A stretch of DNA of 64,000 nt from positions 54,241,521 through 54,305,520 of the forward strand of contig JAVHZZ010000003.1 of the NCBI GenBank assembly GCA_036250195.1, in the 5' to 3' direction. This document shows, in pieces, positions 34,709 to 44,765 of the stretch; the first letter of the stretch is position 1; each line of letters begins with the position of its first letter. A program made the translations under genes and the position numbers. A model generated the notes under the pieces. It made no database searches and was not told the DNA's origin. It saw nothing but the letters and a program-made list of their open reading frames with translations. The stretch comes from Mixophyes australis (taxonomy: Eukaryota > Chordata > Amphibia > Anura > Limnodynastidae).

Positions 34709-34718
34709 AAGATCAGGC
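34709..34718 (+). promoter_or_regulatory. Primer-binding segment, self-priming type
   Basis: AAGATCAGGC, two bases after the 5' LTR, is the exact reverse complement of GCCTGATCTT at 32850-32859, where the transcript is predicted to begin. There is no TGG-type tRNA primer site at the LTR edge. Tf1 and sushi-group elements prime with the 5' end of their own RNA (established); its use here is inferred. Confidence 0.75.
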
Positions 34719-34719
34719 C

Positions 34720-35652
34720 ATGACAGACCCAGATGCGGAACCTACCGCCAAAGAGATGCTGCAACATCTGGTTAGCCGTGTGGAGCAACAGGATGCCCGC
34801 CAACAGCTGTTACTTCAGTGTTATCAGTCATTAACCTCCCAAGGAACATCTGGACAGACTGTGACAGCCACTACTGAAGCTCCTGTGCTCTCCTCCGTTT
34901 CCCCATTGCCATCCCAGGTGTCTACAGCTCCCACGCTTCACCTGCCTACTCCGTCAAAGTACGATGGAGACCCCAAAACTTGTAGGGGTTTCCTTAACCA
35001 ATGTTCAGTCCATTTTGAGCTCCAACCTCAAAATTTTTCTACCCATCGTTCCAGAGTGGCCTATCTTATCTCTTTGTTTTCAGGACAAGCCCTGGCTTGG
35101 GCCTCCCCTCTGTGGGAGAGGAACGATCCAATATTACAAGATAGTGCCAAATTCATTTCTACATTCCGAAGTGTGTTCGATGAACCAGGTCGTGTGACCT
35201 CCGCTGCTTCCAGCATCCTCCGTCTGCGACAAGGATCTCATACTGTAGGCCAGTACGTCATTCAATTTAGGATCTTAGCCTCTGAACTTCAGTGGAACAC
35301 TGAAGCCCTAGTTGCCGCCTTCTGGCAGGGGCTTTCCGATAAAATTAAAGATGCACTGACTACTCAAGAGCTTCCTTCGTCACTTGAAGATTTGATCTCT
35401 TTATGCCATCGTGTTGATATGAGATTTCGCGAAAGAGAGGCTGAGAAAACGACTTCTGCTAAAGCACCTCTTCGCTCTAACCCTCAATTTCGTCCAGTGT
35501 CACCCGCTGTGATTCCCATGGAGATAGGACGTTCCAAGTTATCTTCTGAGGAGAGGAAACGAAGAGTCAAGAATAGACTCTGTATCTATTGTGCTGATTC
35601 CACTCATGTCCTCAGCTCCTGCCCTAAGAGATCGGGAAATGCCAGGCCCTAA
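34720..35652 (+). CDS. gag: Gag (capsid-nucleocapsid) of the chromovirus
   Basis: 310 codons, starting at the first ATG after the LTR, 13 bases past its end and one base past the primer-binding segment. The N-terminal part has a short helical, Gln-rich segment (about residues 12-42: VSRVEQQDARQQLLLQCY). Residues from about 75 to 245 form a retrotransposon-Gag capsid domain (SKYDGDPKTCRGFLNQC, GQALAWASPLW, GQYVIQFRILASELQW, AFWQGLSDKIKDAL). A basic stretch follows, then one zinc knuckle CIYCADSTHVLSSC (C-x2-C-x4-H-x4-C) just before the end. Gag assembles the cytoplasmic particle and binds the RNA. The frame is uninterrupted. The reading phase is +1 relative to pol, and the -1 slip site lies four codons before the stop. 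It resembles PEG10/RTL Gag in layout. Confidence 0.95.
   Translation: MTDPDAEPTAKEMLQHLVSRVEQQDARQQLLLQCYQSLTSQGTSGQTVTATTEAPVLSSVSPLPSQVSTAPTLHLPTPSKYDGDPKTCRGFLNQCSVHFELQPQNFSTHRSRVAYLISLFSGQALAWASPLWERNDPILQDSAKFISTFRSVFDEPGRVTSAASSILRLRQGSHTVGQYVIQFRILASELQWNTEALVAAFWQGLSDKIKDALTTQELPSSLEDLISLCHRVDMRFREREAEKTTSAKAPLRSNPQFRPVSPAVIPMEIGRSKLSSEERKRRVKNRLCIYCADSTHVLSSCPKRSGNARP
35634..35640 (+). promoter_or_regulatory. -1 ribosomal frameshift slippery heptamer
   Basis: G GGA AAT in gag phase fits X XXY YYZ exactly. The pol frame is open from 35628, and the gag stop is at 35650-35652, so a slip here fuses Gag to Pol. The heptamer differs only in the last base from the GGGAAAC used by mammalian PEG10 (established knowledge). 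I did not model a downstream stimulatory structure. Confidence 0.85.
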
Positions 35653-38600
35653 CTAGTTCTGGAGAGGTGAAGTTAGGGTCCCTGGAGTCCTCTCCATCGT
35701 CTATGAAATCTAAAGTCTGCGCTTTTGATGTGACTATTTCCTTTGCTACCAAAACCTTTGAGTCACAGGCATTGATTGATTCCGGAGCAGCAGGAAATTT
35801 TATTTCCAAATCGTTAGTAAATCAATGGTCTCTACCAGTGATTACCTTAAAAACTCCCATTACTGTGACGGCTATCGATGGATCACGTCTCGTCAACGGT
35901 CTCATCACCCAGAGTACGTCTCCAGTAACCCTTCAGATTGGTGCTCTGCATCATGAAGAGATATCGTTTTTAATTCTTCCTGTTACGACAAGTCCGATTG
36001 TCCTAGGCCTTCCATGGCTTCAGTGTCACTCTCCCCAGATTGACTGGCGCACCCCTCAAGTCACGTCTTGGGGGTCTGAATGTCACCATTATTGCCTTTC
36101 CCAAGTCATTCCTCTCAAGGTACAGCAAGCTTCCATCTCAGCTATTTCACCGGGACTCCCTCCTCAATATGCTTCATTTACCGATGTTTTTGATAAAGCT
36201 CAGTCTGAACGTCTTCCTCCTCATCGTTCTTGGGATTGTCCGATCGACCTTCTTCCTGGCAAGACTCCTCCCAGGGGCCGGGTCTATCCACTCTCGTTAC
36301 CTGAAACTCAAGCTACATCTGAATATATACGGGAGAACCTCCAGCGTGGGTTCATTCGACCTTCCACCTCGCCCGCTGGAGCTGGGTTCTTCTTTGTCAA
36401 AAAGAAGGATGGATCATTACGCCCTTGTATAGATTTTCGTGGACTCAATGCCATTACTATCAAGAATCGGTATCCCATTCCGTTGATCACTGAGCTATTT
36501 GACCGCATCAAGGGAGCCCGTATTTTTACTAAGTTGGATCTTCGTGGTGCCTACAATTTAATCAGAATCCGTTCCGGGGACGAATGGAAGACAGCGTTTA
36601 ACACCAGAGACGGGCATTACGAATATCTGGTAATGCCTTTCGGGCTATGTAATGCCCCCGCTGTTTTTCAGGGCTTCATCAATGAGATTTTTCGGGACTT
36701 ATTATATGTATGTGTCGTCGTCTATCTGGACGACATATTGATTTTTTCACAGGACCTGCCTTCTCACCACCAACATGTGGCAGAAGTCCTCTCCAGGCTA
36801 CGGAAAAATTCATTGTTCTGTAAATTAGAAAAATGTTCATTCGAATTACCCCAGATTCCATTCTTGGGGTATATAGTTTCCGGAGTTGGCCTGAAGATGG
36901 ATCCTGACAAAGTAAATGCTGTACTACATTGGCCCCAGCCAACTACTCTTCGTGCGATCCAGCGTTTTTTAGGTTTTGCCAATTACTATAGACGCTTCAT
37001 TCAAGACTTTTCTTCCATTGCATCTCCTATTGTGGCCCTGACTCGAAAAGGGGCTAACCCTAAGCAATGGTCAACTGAGGCTATTCAAGCCTTTCAAACA
37101 TTAAAAGAGTCCTTCTCTTCGGCTCCAATCCTTCGACAGCCTGATGTGACACTCCCCTTCTTCCTAGAAGTAGATGCCTCTAATGTGGGCTTAGGAGCTA
37201 TTCTCTCCCAACGCTCGGAACAGCAAAAATTCCACCCTTGTGCCTTCTATTCTCGGGGTCTCCTACCCGCAGAGAAGAATTATACCATCGGGGACAAGGA
37301 ATTACTGGCTATCAAAGCCGCATTAGAGGAATGGAGATACTTGTTGGAGGGAGCTCGCCATCCGGTGACGATCTTCACGGATCATAAGAACTTGTCATAT
37401 CTCCAGTCTGCCCAATGCTTGAACCCTCGTCAAGCAAGATGGTCTCTTTTCTTTTCCCGTTTTGAATTAATAATTACCTTCAAACCAGCTGTCAAGAACA
37501 AAAAAGCTGATGCCTTATCTAGAGCCTTTGTTACGTCCTCTGATATAGAAGAGGTTTCCAACCATACCATTCTAGACCCCAAATGTATCTCACTGGCTGC
37601 TTCATCCACCAGAACGCTACCATTTGGGAAGACCCTTGTGCCTCCTATACTAAGGAGGAAAATCCTTTCGTGGTTCCATGCCTCTCGTTTTTCTGGACAC
37701 GCCGGTGAACACAAGACTTTTGAGATCCTCTCTCGAAGTTACTGGTGGCCTTCAATGAGGAGAGACGTCAAAGAGTTCATTGCTTCCTGTGAATTATGTT
37801 CGCAATTCAAATCCTCCCGCAGAACTCCAGCAGGGTTACTGCGACCACTACCCATTCCGTCCAAACCATGGACCCATATTAGTATGGATTTCGTTACTGA
37901 CTTACCACCTAGTAAGAACCATAAAACTATTTGGGTGGTAGTGGACAGATTTTCGAAGATGGCTCATTTCATCCCTCTGTCTGGTTTGCCTTCCTCGTCT
38001 ATCCTGGCTGAACATTTCATTAAAGAGATCTTCCGTATCCATGGATGTCCATCCGAGATTGTGTCTGATAGAGGAGTACAATTCGTGTCCAGATTCTGGC
38101 GAGCCCTTTGTAAAACCTTGGGCATACGATTGGCACTCTCATCTTCTTACCATCCGCAATCCAATGGACAAACCGAACGTGTCAATCAAGATCTTGAGAC
38201 TTTTATAAGGATATTTTCATCAGCCAATCAAGACAACTGGGTAGAGTTACTCCCTTGGGCTGAGTTCGCCCATAACAACATGTACCATGAGTCATCATCC
38301 AAAACTCCATTTTTTGTGGTCTACGGTCACCATCCGTCTTTTCCGGAATTTCCTGCCCTCCCGCCCACCCAAGTTCCTGCGGTGGAGACTGTTTGTCAGA
38401 CCTTTAAAAATATCTGGTCTCAGGTCAGAACCTGTTTAAAGAAGACATCTGTCAAATATAAATCTTTCGCTGATAAGAAGAGGCGGGCTATTCCACCACT
38501 AAAAATTGGTGATCGTGTCTGGTTATCCACAAAAAATATTCGTTTGAAGGTCCCATCCATGAAATTCGCCCCTCGTTTTATTGGTCCATATAGGATCATT

Positions 38601-39029
38601 CAAGTTATCAATCCAGTATGTGTGAAACTCCTTCTTCCTAAGAATCTTCGGATTTCTAATGCCTTCCATGTATCCTTGCTCAAACCTCTTATTATCAACC
38701 GTTTCTCAACTCCTCCTTCAGCTCCCCAGCCAGTTCAAGTCCATCAGGAGGAGGATTTCGAGATTACCGAGGTACTAGACGCAAAAATTTCGCGAGGAGT
38801 CCTCCACTTCCTCGTTCATTGGAAGGGCTTTGGTCCTGAGGAGCGCTCTTGGATCAAAGCTGAAGATCTTAATGCTCCTGCCCTTTTGAAGAAGTTTTAC
38901 TCCAAAAATCCGGACAAGCCCGGTTCCAGGCGTTCTGTGCCCACCTTTAAAAGGGGGGGTACTGTCACTCACCGGACCGTGAGTGCCTCTTCCCGGACAT
39001 TTAGGAACCGTGGCCGTCCACCATCCTGA
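35640..39029 (+). CDS. pol: Pol polyprotein: protease, RT, RNase H, integrase, chromodomain
   Basis: Open from the slip site to a TGA inside the 3' LTR. It has no start codon of its own that I trust (a GTG is at 35667; residues below count from it). The protease has ALIDSGAAGNF (active D38). RT has FVKKKDGSLRPCIDFRGLN and the catalytic YLDD at 353-356. RNase H has EVDASN, DKELLAI, FTDHKNL and KADALSR. Integrase has an HHCC zinc domain (HASRFSGH ... CELC), then D741, D801 and E837 (35 residues between the last two), followed by a GPY/F-type PRFIGPYRI. The C-terminal chromodomain begins near 1029 (EDFEITEVLDAK ... HFLVHWKGFGPEERSWI) and should bind chromatin, probably methylated histone H3, to guide integration (family knowledge). 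All catalytic residues are present and there are no stops. The last 23 codons before the stop lie in LTR sequence. Confidence 0.95.
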   Translation, partial: CQALTSSGEVKLGSLESSPSSMKSKVCAFDVTISFATKTFESQALIDSGAAGNFISKSLVNQWSLPVITLKTPITVTAIDGSRLVNGLITQSTSPVTLQIGALHHEEISFLILPVTTSPIVLGLPWLQCHSPQIDWRTPQVTSWGSECHHYCLSQVIPLKVQQASISAISPGLPPQYASFTDVFDKAQSERLPPHRSWDCPIDLLPGKTPPRGRVYPLSLPETQATSEYIRENLQRGFIRPSTSPAGAGFFFVKKKDGSLRPCIDFRGLNAITIKNRYPIPLITELFDRIKGARIFTKLDLRGAYNLIRIRSGDEWKTAFNTRDGHYEYLVMPFGLCNAPAVFQGFINEIFRDLLYVCVVVYLDDILIFSQDLPSHHQHVAEVLSRLRKNSLFCKLEKCSFELPQIPFLGYIVSGVGLKMDPDKVNAVLHWPQPTTLRAIQRFLGFANYYRRFIQDFSSIASPIVALTRKGANPKQWSTEAIQAFQTLKESFSSAPILRQPDVTLPFFLEVDASNVGLGAILSQRSEQQKFHPCAFYSRGLLPAEKNYTIGDKELLAIKAALEEWRYLLEGARHPVTIFTDHKNLSYLQSAQCLNPRQARWSLFFSRFELIITFKPAVKNKKADALSRAFVTSSDIEEVSNHTILDPKCISLAASSTRTLPFGKTLVPPILRRKILSWFHASRFSGHAGEHKTFEILSRSYWWPSMRRDVKEFIASCELCSQFKSSRRTPAGLLRPLPIPSKPWTHISMDFVTDLPPSKNHKTIWVVVDRFSKMAHFIPLSGLPSSSILAEHFIKEIFRIHGCPSEIVSDRGVQFVSRFWRALCKTLGIRLALSSSYHPQSNGQTERVNQDLETFIRIFSSANQDNWVELLPWAEFAHNNMYHESSSKTPFFVVYGHHPSFPEFPALPPTQVPAVETVCQTFKNIWSQVRTCLKKTSVKYKSFADKKRRAIPPLKIGDRVWLSTKNIRLKVPSMKFAPRFIGPYRIIQVINPVCVKLLLPKNLRISNAFHVSLLKPLIINRFSTPPSAPQPVQVHQEEDFEITEVLDAKISRGVLHFLVHWKGFGPEERSWIKAEDLNAPALLKKFYSKNPDKPGSRRSVPTFKRGGTVTHRTVSASSRTFRNRGRPPS
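38949..38959 (+). promoter_or_regulatory. Polypurine tract
   Basis: AAAAGGGGGGG, followed by TAC and then the 3' LTR at 38963. It would prime plus-strand DNA synthesis. It lies inside the pol reading frame. Confidence 0.85.
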
Positions 39030-40996
39030 GGGTCTGCGCATGCGCAGCCCTTTTCTATACTTCAGTGTATACCCCTTTAACTCAATTGGCAGATCAGGCA
39101 ACACTCCCTATATTAAGCACCTGTGGTCAACACCACGTTGCCTGATCTTGGAGTCTCATTCCCCATGAGTCTCTGAAGGTGTTCCTGTATTCCTCGTGTA
39201 TTCAGTGCTGCTGATTCCTGTGGTTTCCAAACCACTTCTATCCCTGTGGTTTCCAAACCACTTCTACTACTGTGGTTCCCATACCACTTCTACCATCAAC
39301 TGTATCATCGTGACTGTTTGCTGATTCCTATCCGCTGCCTCCGTGCACTACAGTCTTCTAAACCACTTCTACTACTATGGTTCCCATACCACTTCTACCA
39401 TCAACTGTATCATTGTGACTGTTTGCTCATTGCTATCCGCTGCCTCCGTGCACTCCAGCTTTTACTTCACTCACCTGCTTCTCATCAAGTCTGTTTGCTG
39501 ATTCCTATCCGCTGCCTCCGTGCACTACAGTCTCCTGCTTGCAACTCGCCTGTGTTCATCATCGTGACTGCCAGCTGATTCCTATCCGCTGCCTCCGTGC
39601 ACTACAGTCTCCTGCTGGTAACTCGCCTGTGTTCATCATCGTGACTGCCAGCTGATTACTATCCACTGCCTCCGTGCACTACAGTCTCCTGCTTGCAACT
39701 CGCCTGTGTTCATCATCGTGACTGCCAGCTGATTCCTATCCGCTGCCCTGTGCACTGCAGACTTGCTTCATCTCTGTGGTATCTTCCTCGAGACTGCCGC
39801 TTGCATTACTATCTGCTACACTTCGTGATCAACAGCTCCTGGCCTGCGCTGCACTCCTGTGTCCCATCGCTGTTGGTTCCTGTGGTTGCTACTGGTTACC
39901 TCTGTGTGCCGCTGAGTCCTGCTGCTGTGGTCAGCGCTATCGTCCATCTCCTGCTGATCCGCTCTCCGCGCCTTCACGTGTTCCACTGGCCTCTACCCTC
40001 CTGACAGCATTGGATTGGTATCTCATCTACTACCCTCTGCTGGATCATCTCCATTCTCCTGGGTCCCTTCTGAGTCCAGTTCCACGTGTTGCTGACTCCT
40101 GTGGATTCGTGTCCCTGTTGGTCTACTCACCTGTGCTCTGCACCTGCTAGACCGCTGCCTCACCTATCCAGGGACTTCCTATCCAGTCGGCCTCCAGCCG
40201 CTCAGGTACCGCTGCATTCTCATCTGACTGCTACTGCTGAACCACGGTATGCATACTTCTCATTGACTGTGCTGTGTAGTGCATATCTTGCTGGACTGTG
40301 TTTGGTTCTCTCTGGAGTCTGCTATCCGCTGAGTCTATTGCTATCATTGACTGTGTTATCATTGTGCTGGACTACTTCAAGAGACGTTCTAGATTGCAGA
40401 CCTGCTCAGTCATTTATATATATATATATCTATATTGTGCATATTACTGTGGATCGTGTATAAGGTGCCTGTGTATATCCTGTGTTGCAGCCTTCCCTTG
40501 TGCACCTCCTCACATATATATTCAGTGGTACAACTTGCTGATGTCAGACCACTGATCCCTGTTTCCGGTATCACCTGTTCCATTATCCTCTCACATAGCA
40601 GTGGTACAACTTGCTACCGCAGACCACTGACTACCCGGATACCTCCACTTGGATTCCATTCCTTCACTCAGACAGCGGTACAACTTGCTACCCGCAGACC
40701 GCTGACTCTCATCACCTCCTTGTTTCTGTTGGACATTCCTCCTCACTATAGCAGTGGTACAACTTGCTATCGCAGACCACTGACTACCTTCACGTGCCTT
40801 GTCCATACAGTTCCTTGTGTATTATTACCTCATTATTACCAGTGTTGCTAGTCATAGACTTTCCTGAGCATCTCATCGGCCATCATTTCATGTTCCGTGA
40901 TCACCCAGCTACCAGAGTACGCTATTACCATCTACATTGCTCTGGTAAGCCTACCATCTGGTGATCCCTGGGTAAAGACTCCTAGTGCCCGTGACA
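38963..40996 (+). repeat. 3' LTR, 2034 bp
   Basis: Identical to the 5' LTR except at 39206, 39377, 39405 and 39903 by my reading. The pol stop codon (39027-39029) lies within it. Confidence 0.95.
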
Positions 40997-41070
40997 CTGC
41001 TATACATTACAAATCAGACCCGCGCATTAAAAATCAGACCCGTACAACGCTGGGTGACCCTCCTCGACTT

Positions 41071-41390
41071 CTTTGACCCGGAGTCTATTCTGATCCTGCA
41101 TTCACACACCCCGGCACTGGTTGGGATGAAACCTATGCGAAGTGGTCCAGTTGGATCCATGCTGGGTCTTAGGATCTCTGCTGGACCTCTCGTTGGTGAA
41201 CACTGGACAGAACTTTGACCCAGGTAGCCTGTTCTGAGCCTGCATCCAGACACCCCTGCACTGATTGAGAGGAAAACAATGCAAGGTAGTCCAGTTGGAC
41301 CTAGGTCAGGTTTTAGGGGGGTTATAGTTCTGGTCGCTGGGCAAAACTTTGACCCGGGGAGCTTGTTCTGGATCTTGCACTGAGGTGATT
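41071..41390. repeat. Degenerate tandem repeat, about 140-bp unit
   Basis: ACTTTGACCC plus a following TGTTCTG/ATTCTGA block begins units at about 41071, 41213 and 41349. The first two share TGCATTCACACACCCC/TGCATCCAGACACCCC and GTCCAGTTGGA. The third is partial. Confidence 0.75.
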
Positions 41391-42283
41391 TGGATGACAC
41401 TTAATATAAAAAAACGACACTGGGCAGCCACCTCATGGGTGTGTTGGAAGAGATGCTAAGCTGCTAATTATTTTTAAAATGTTGACAATTACATCCCACT
41501 CATTGATAACTTAATAACTTGAAGATTTAAACCATGGCAATATATATTATATTGTATGGTGCAGCATAAGTGTCAATTACCCAACAGGTGCTGAATTTTA
41601 TGCAACACAAGCACACTAGCGAATAGCAACTTTAGAAAGTATTGAATTGTGGACTATTTATGGGCATGGTAAATATACACTGTAAACATACTGTGTGTTG
41701 TTTGTAATTTAATTCATTTATTTATATGCTAGAAATGTTAAATTGTCTACCTTCTTAAAAATGAAAGCTTTTCCTGAATTTACAGATTAATACAATCAAC
41801 CTGTATTATGACTCTGATCAAAGACAGCATTTACCAATATGATGCAAACATATGTTGTTTATCTAAACATCTGCAACATACTGAACTATTAGAGGACATT
41901 TTTTAAACCTGTTCTCAATTTTTGCCCATTAAATGTTGCTAGTTTTGCCAGTAGAATTTGACCCTTAATGTTCTCAGTCCGAGCACAACAGATTGAATTG
42001 ACTGTCATTGTCACAGGATTATTCGTAGGGCTTGATGCTGAGTTGAATGTATTTGCAGACATAAAATGGGTTAAAAAAGATGCAATTGTGTGTATTTTCT
42101 GAGTCACATGTACAGTATATTTGCGACTAAGCATAGTATATTACATGTGTCTAGATGATTAAAGCAAGTGATACACTCATGATCATACCATGATGTTGTT
42201 GAGACAACAGTCACCATCATCAACTTGCATTTTAATGTAGAATTGAAAAAAAAAAGGAACCCCCCCCAAAAAAACAGTGCTCG
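41391..42283. other. Unique AT-rich sequence
   Basis: Nothing recognised. Confidence 0.45.
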
Positions 42284-42800
42284 TAGCCTGGATGTGGGAT
42301 TTGCAAAAGCCACATCCAGCACCAGGCTATGACAGACTGGGCTAGTGACCCCGAGTGCCAGTGTGCCCTGACAGCCATGGGTATGCGGGTGCTTGTATTA
42401 CTAGATGCACCAGCATGCCTAGACTTTTTTTGGCATCCTGGGCTTGCTGAGACTTGTAGTTCACCAATGTAAAATAGCGTTCCATTCATTTTCTAAAAAA
42501 AGCAAACAAACGTTTTTTAACCCACACCCACCTCCCAGGGGTGTGAGAAGAGCCCTAGTGCTGTCAGCACAGGGCTGGGCACCCCTTAGGGATGGGGCCC
42601 ACAATTCCTTTAGGAAACCCAACTTCCTTTGGGAATCCAGCCCTATGCTGACCAGCCTGGGGCTGGTTGGCATTATTGCAGAGGGATCCCTGCTGCAGGT
42701 TCCCCTGCTATACTGTCACCAGCCCCGGATGGTTGAAGGAGAATCGAGGGGACCTCATGTCCCCCAATTTTCCTCTGTCCAGCACTAGGTAGGCAAATAT
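42284..42800. repeat. Dispersed repeat family D (copy 3)
   Basis: ACCAGCCTGGGGCTGGTTGG, GCCCTAGTGCTGTCAGCACA, GAGACTTGTAGTTCACCA and similar blocks correspond to 56830-57420 (GGGCTCTTCCTACTACCCC, GGAACTACATGTCCCAGCC), with arrangement partly inverted. Confidence 0.5.
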
Positions 42801-43093
42801 AGAGTTAATTTGACTGGGGGGGGTGACATTTATGTTTGTTAAAGACTCTTTACTTCCGGCTATACAGCCACTGAACCTGCTGGCATTGCCGATTTAATGT
42901 CGGATTTGTGACTGTCTGCATGTTCACTGTTGGCAATCACAATGTCTGCCAATGTCTGTATTTTATCAGTGTCGGGGAAGTTGGAAATAGCGCCAATTAG
43001 CCTGTCACCATTTTTTTGGCCAGCACAATAAGTGTCAGTATTTTTTCCAACAGGATTTCGTATCCAACCCATTAAAACATTAAAATGGCCTCC
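42801..43093. other. Unique sequence
   Basis: Nothing recognised. Confidence 0.4.
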
Positions 43094-43800
43094 ATCAGGG
43101 CTGGACTGGGACTAGAAATCAGCTCTGGCATTTAAAGTACACAGGCCTACCTCAGTTCCAGCAGGAAAGAAACTATGTGCCGCTGCGTAGCAGCGGTGCC
43201 GAAAGGGGCGTGGCCATATTGTGTTGTGGGTGTGGCCAACATGGGGCATTGATACATACATTATAATAAAACATTACATTTATCATGCCCTCCCAGCCAC
43301 ATCACGCCATCCCCCCTGGCACATTATGACACCCCCATCCCACTGTACTTATCTATGCTTCTGGTGCTGCTGACATCCATAAGAGTGGTAACTTCCTCTA
43401 GAGTGAGCAGGGAAGCTCTTTGTCTCATGACCAAATCTTGTGATACTTAGAGCTCCTCGGCTTTCTGTGCAGTCTATGTCCCGTATGCATGTCTGTGTCC
43501 CGTCCGGGAACTGGGAGGAGCTATCAGTTCCCTTCCCATAACCAGAGGTGGATTAAGGCTCAGGGGACCCAGGGTATTTAAGACAGCAGGGACCCTATTA
43601 TGTAACTTGATTATCATTTTAGACAAATACACAGGCACTACTGTTAGAAGCACACAGCTCTGCCTTCACAAGCAGTACGTTGTGAAGCGGGACATACCTC
43701 CCAAGTGTCCTTGCAGTTGTACCAAATCCTGACTAAGTGAGACAGTCATCCAAATTCAGGACTGCCCCACCAGATTCAGGACAGTTGGCAGACTGTCCTG
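43094..43800. repeat. Mosaic of hAT-like fragments
   Basis: hAT-type starts CAGGGCTGGACTGGG (near 43097) and CAGAGGTGGATTAAGG (near 43541) are visible. The second is followed by sequence matching 22640-22870. TSDs and right ends could not be fixed. Confidence 0.45.
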
Positions 43801-43919
43801 CTCTCTCCTACCTGTCTTAGTCACTTTCACCACTTGTAGCAGCTGGTTTCTTTAGCTCAGTTTCTTCTTGTCTTGATCCTGGAATATTGGATGCCCTATT
43901 TTGAAAAAAAATGGGTACA

Positions 43920-44400
43920 TGAGATTTAGAAAACTCCAACCAGCTCCGATGTTAAAACAATAGCACTCACGTTTTATAATTAGGCCTCCCTCCAGTCCCC
44001 ACAATAATAATATTCACTTTTAATAATTATAAAAATAAATAAGTAGACCTATTTCCCTCCAACCAGCCCCAACATTAAATTAACAGTATACCCATTTACT
44101 CAAAACATATTTCCCTCCCTCCAAACAGTCCCAGCAATAAATTAAATAGCATTAAAGTTTAATATAGATAGCCATTTTCCACAACCACCCCTGGCAATAA
44201 ATAATTCATATTCACATTTAATAAATAACCCTCCTCCCCAAACTCAGCCCCGTATTCAATTGATAGCCCTAAACCACCCTAGGTTTAAATTAAAGGTTCC
44301 TTCACCTCACCTTAATTAATAAACCCCCCACCTACATTCGACCATTAAATAGCCTATCTCCCACACTATATTAAGATCCTCCCTTCCCTCACATATTATA
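43920..44400. repeat. Degenerate tandem repeat, roughly 65-bp unit
   Basis: Alternating CCTCC(C)TCCA, CAGCCCCA/CAGTCCCAG, CA.TAAATTA words recur about every 60-70 bp and grade into the CA-rich minisatellite that follows. Confidence 0.5.
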
Positions 44401-44765
44401 TTAAAATAGTGCACGCACACACACACGCACACTATATTTAAAATACTGCGGACAAACACTCATACTATATGAACATGGCCAAACACACACACACTATATG
44501 AACATGACCAAACACACACCATATGATAATGGCCAAACACACACAATATTAACATTAGGCCACACACACAAACACACACACTATATTAACTTGGCCACAC
44601 ACTACATTAACATGTGGCCACACACACCCTCTATTTTAACATAGGGCCACACATACGCTATATTAAGATGGGGCCACACACACACTATATTAACATGTGG
44701 CCACACACACACAAACACACACTATTTTAACTTGGGGCAACACACACACACTATATTAACATGGG
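44401..44765. repeat. CA-rich minisatellite (left part)
   Basis: Units of about 22-35 bp combine a variable CACACA run with CTATATTAACATGGGGC. Length variation lies mostly in the CA run. Confidence 0.9.

Larger units (their letters stand above)
32668..41001 (+). mobile_element. Complete Ty3/gypsy chromovirus (Tf1/sushi-like), with TSD
   Basis: Element 32673-40996 is flanked by CTGCT (32668-32672 and 40997-41001), a 5-bp TSD as expected for Ty3/gypsy. Order: 5' LTR, primer-binding segment, gag, pol (protease, RT, RNase H, integrase, chromodomain), polypurine tract, 3' LTR. There is no envelope gene. A C-terminal chromodomain in integrase marks a chromovirus. In vertebrates these belong to the Tf1/sushi group, the lineage from which mammalian PEG10 and RTL genes were domesticated (established knowledge). 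Both coding frames are open and the LTRs are nearly identical, so the copy is young and could be autonomous; activity is not shown. Confidence 0.96.
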
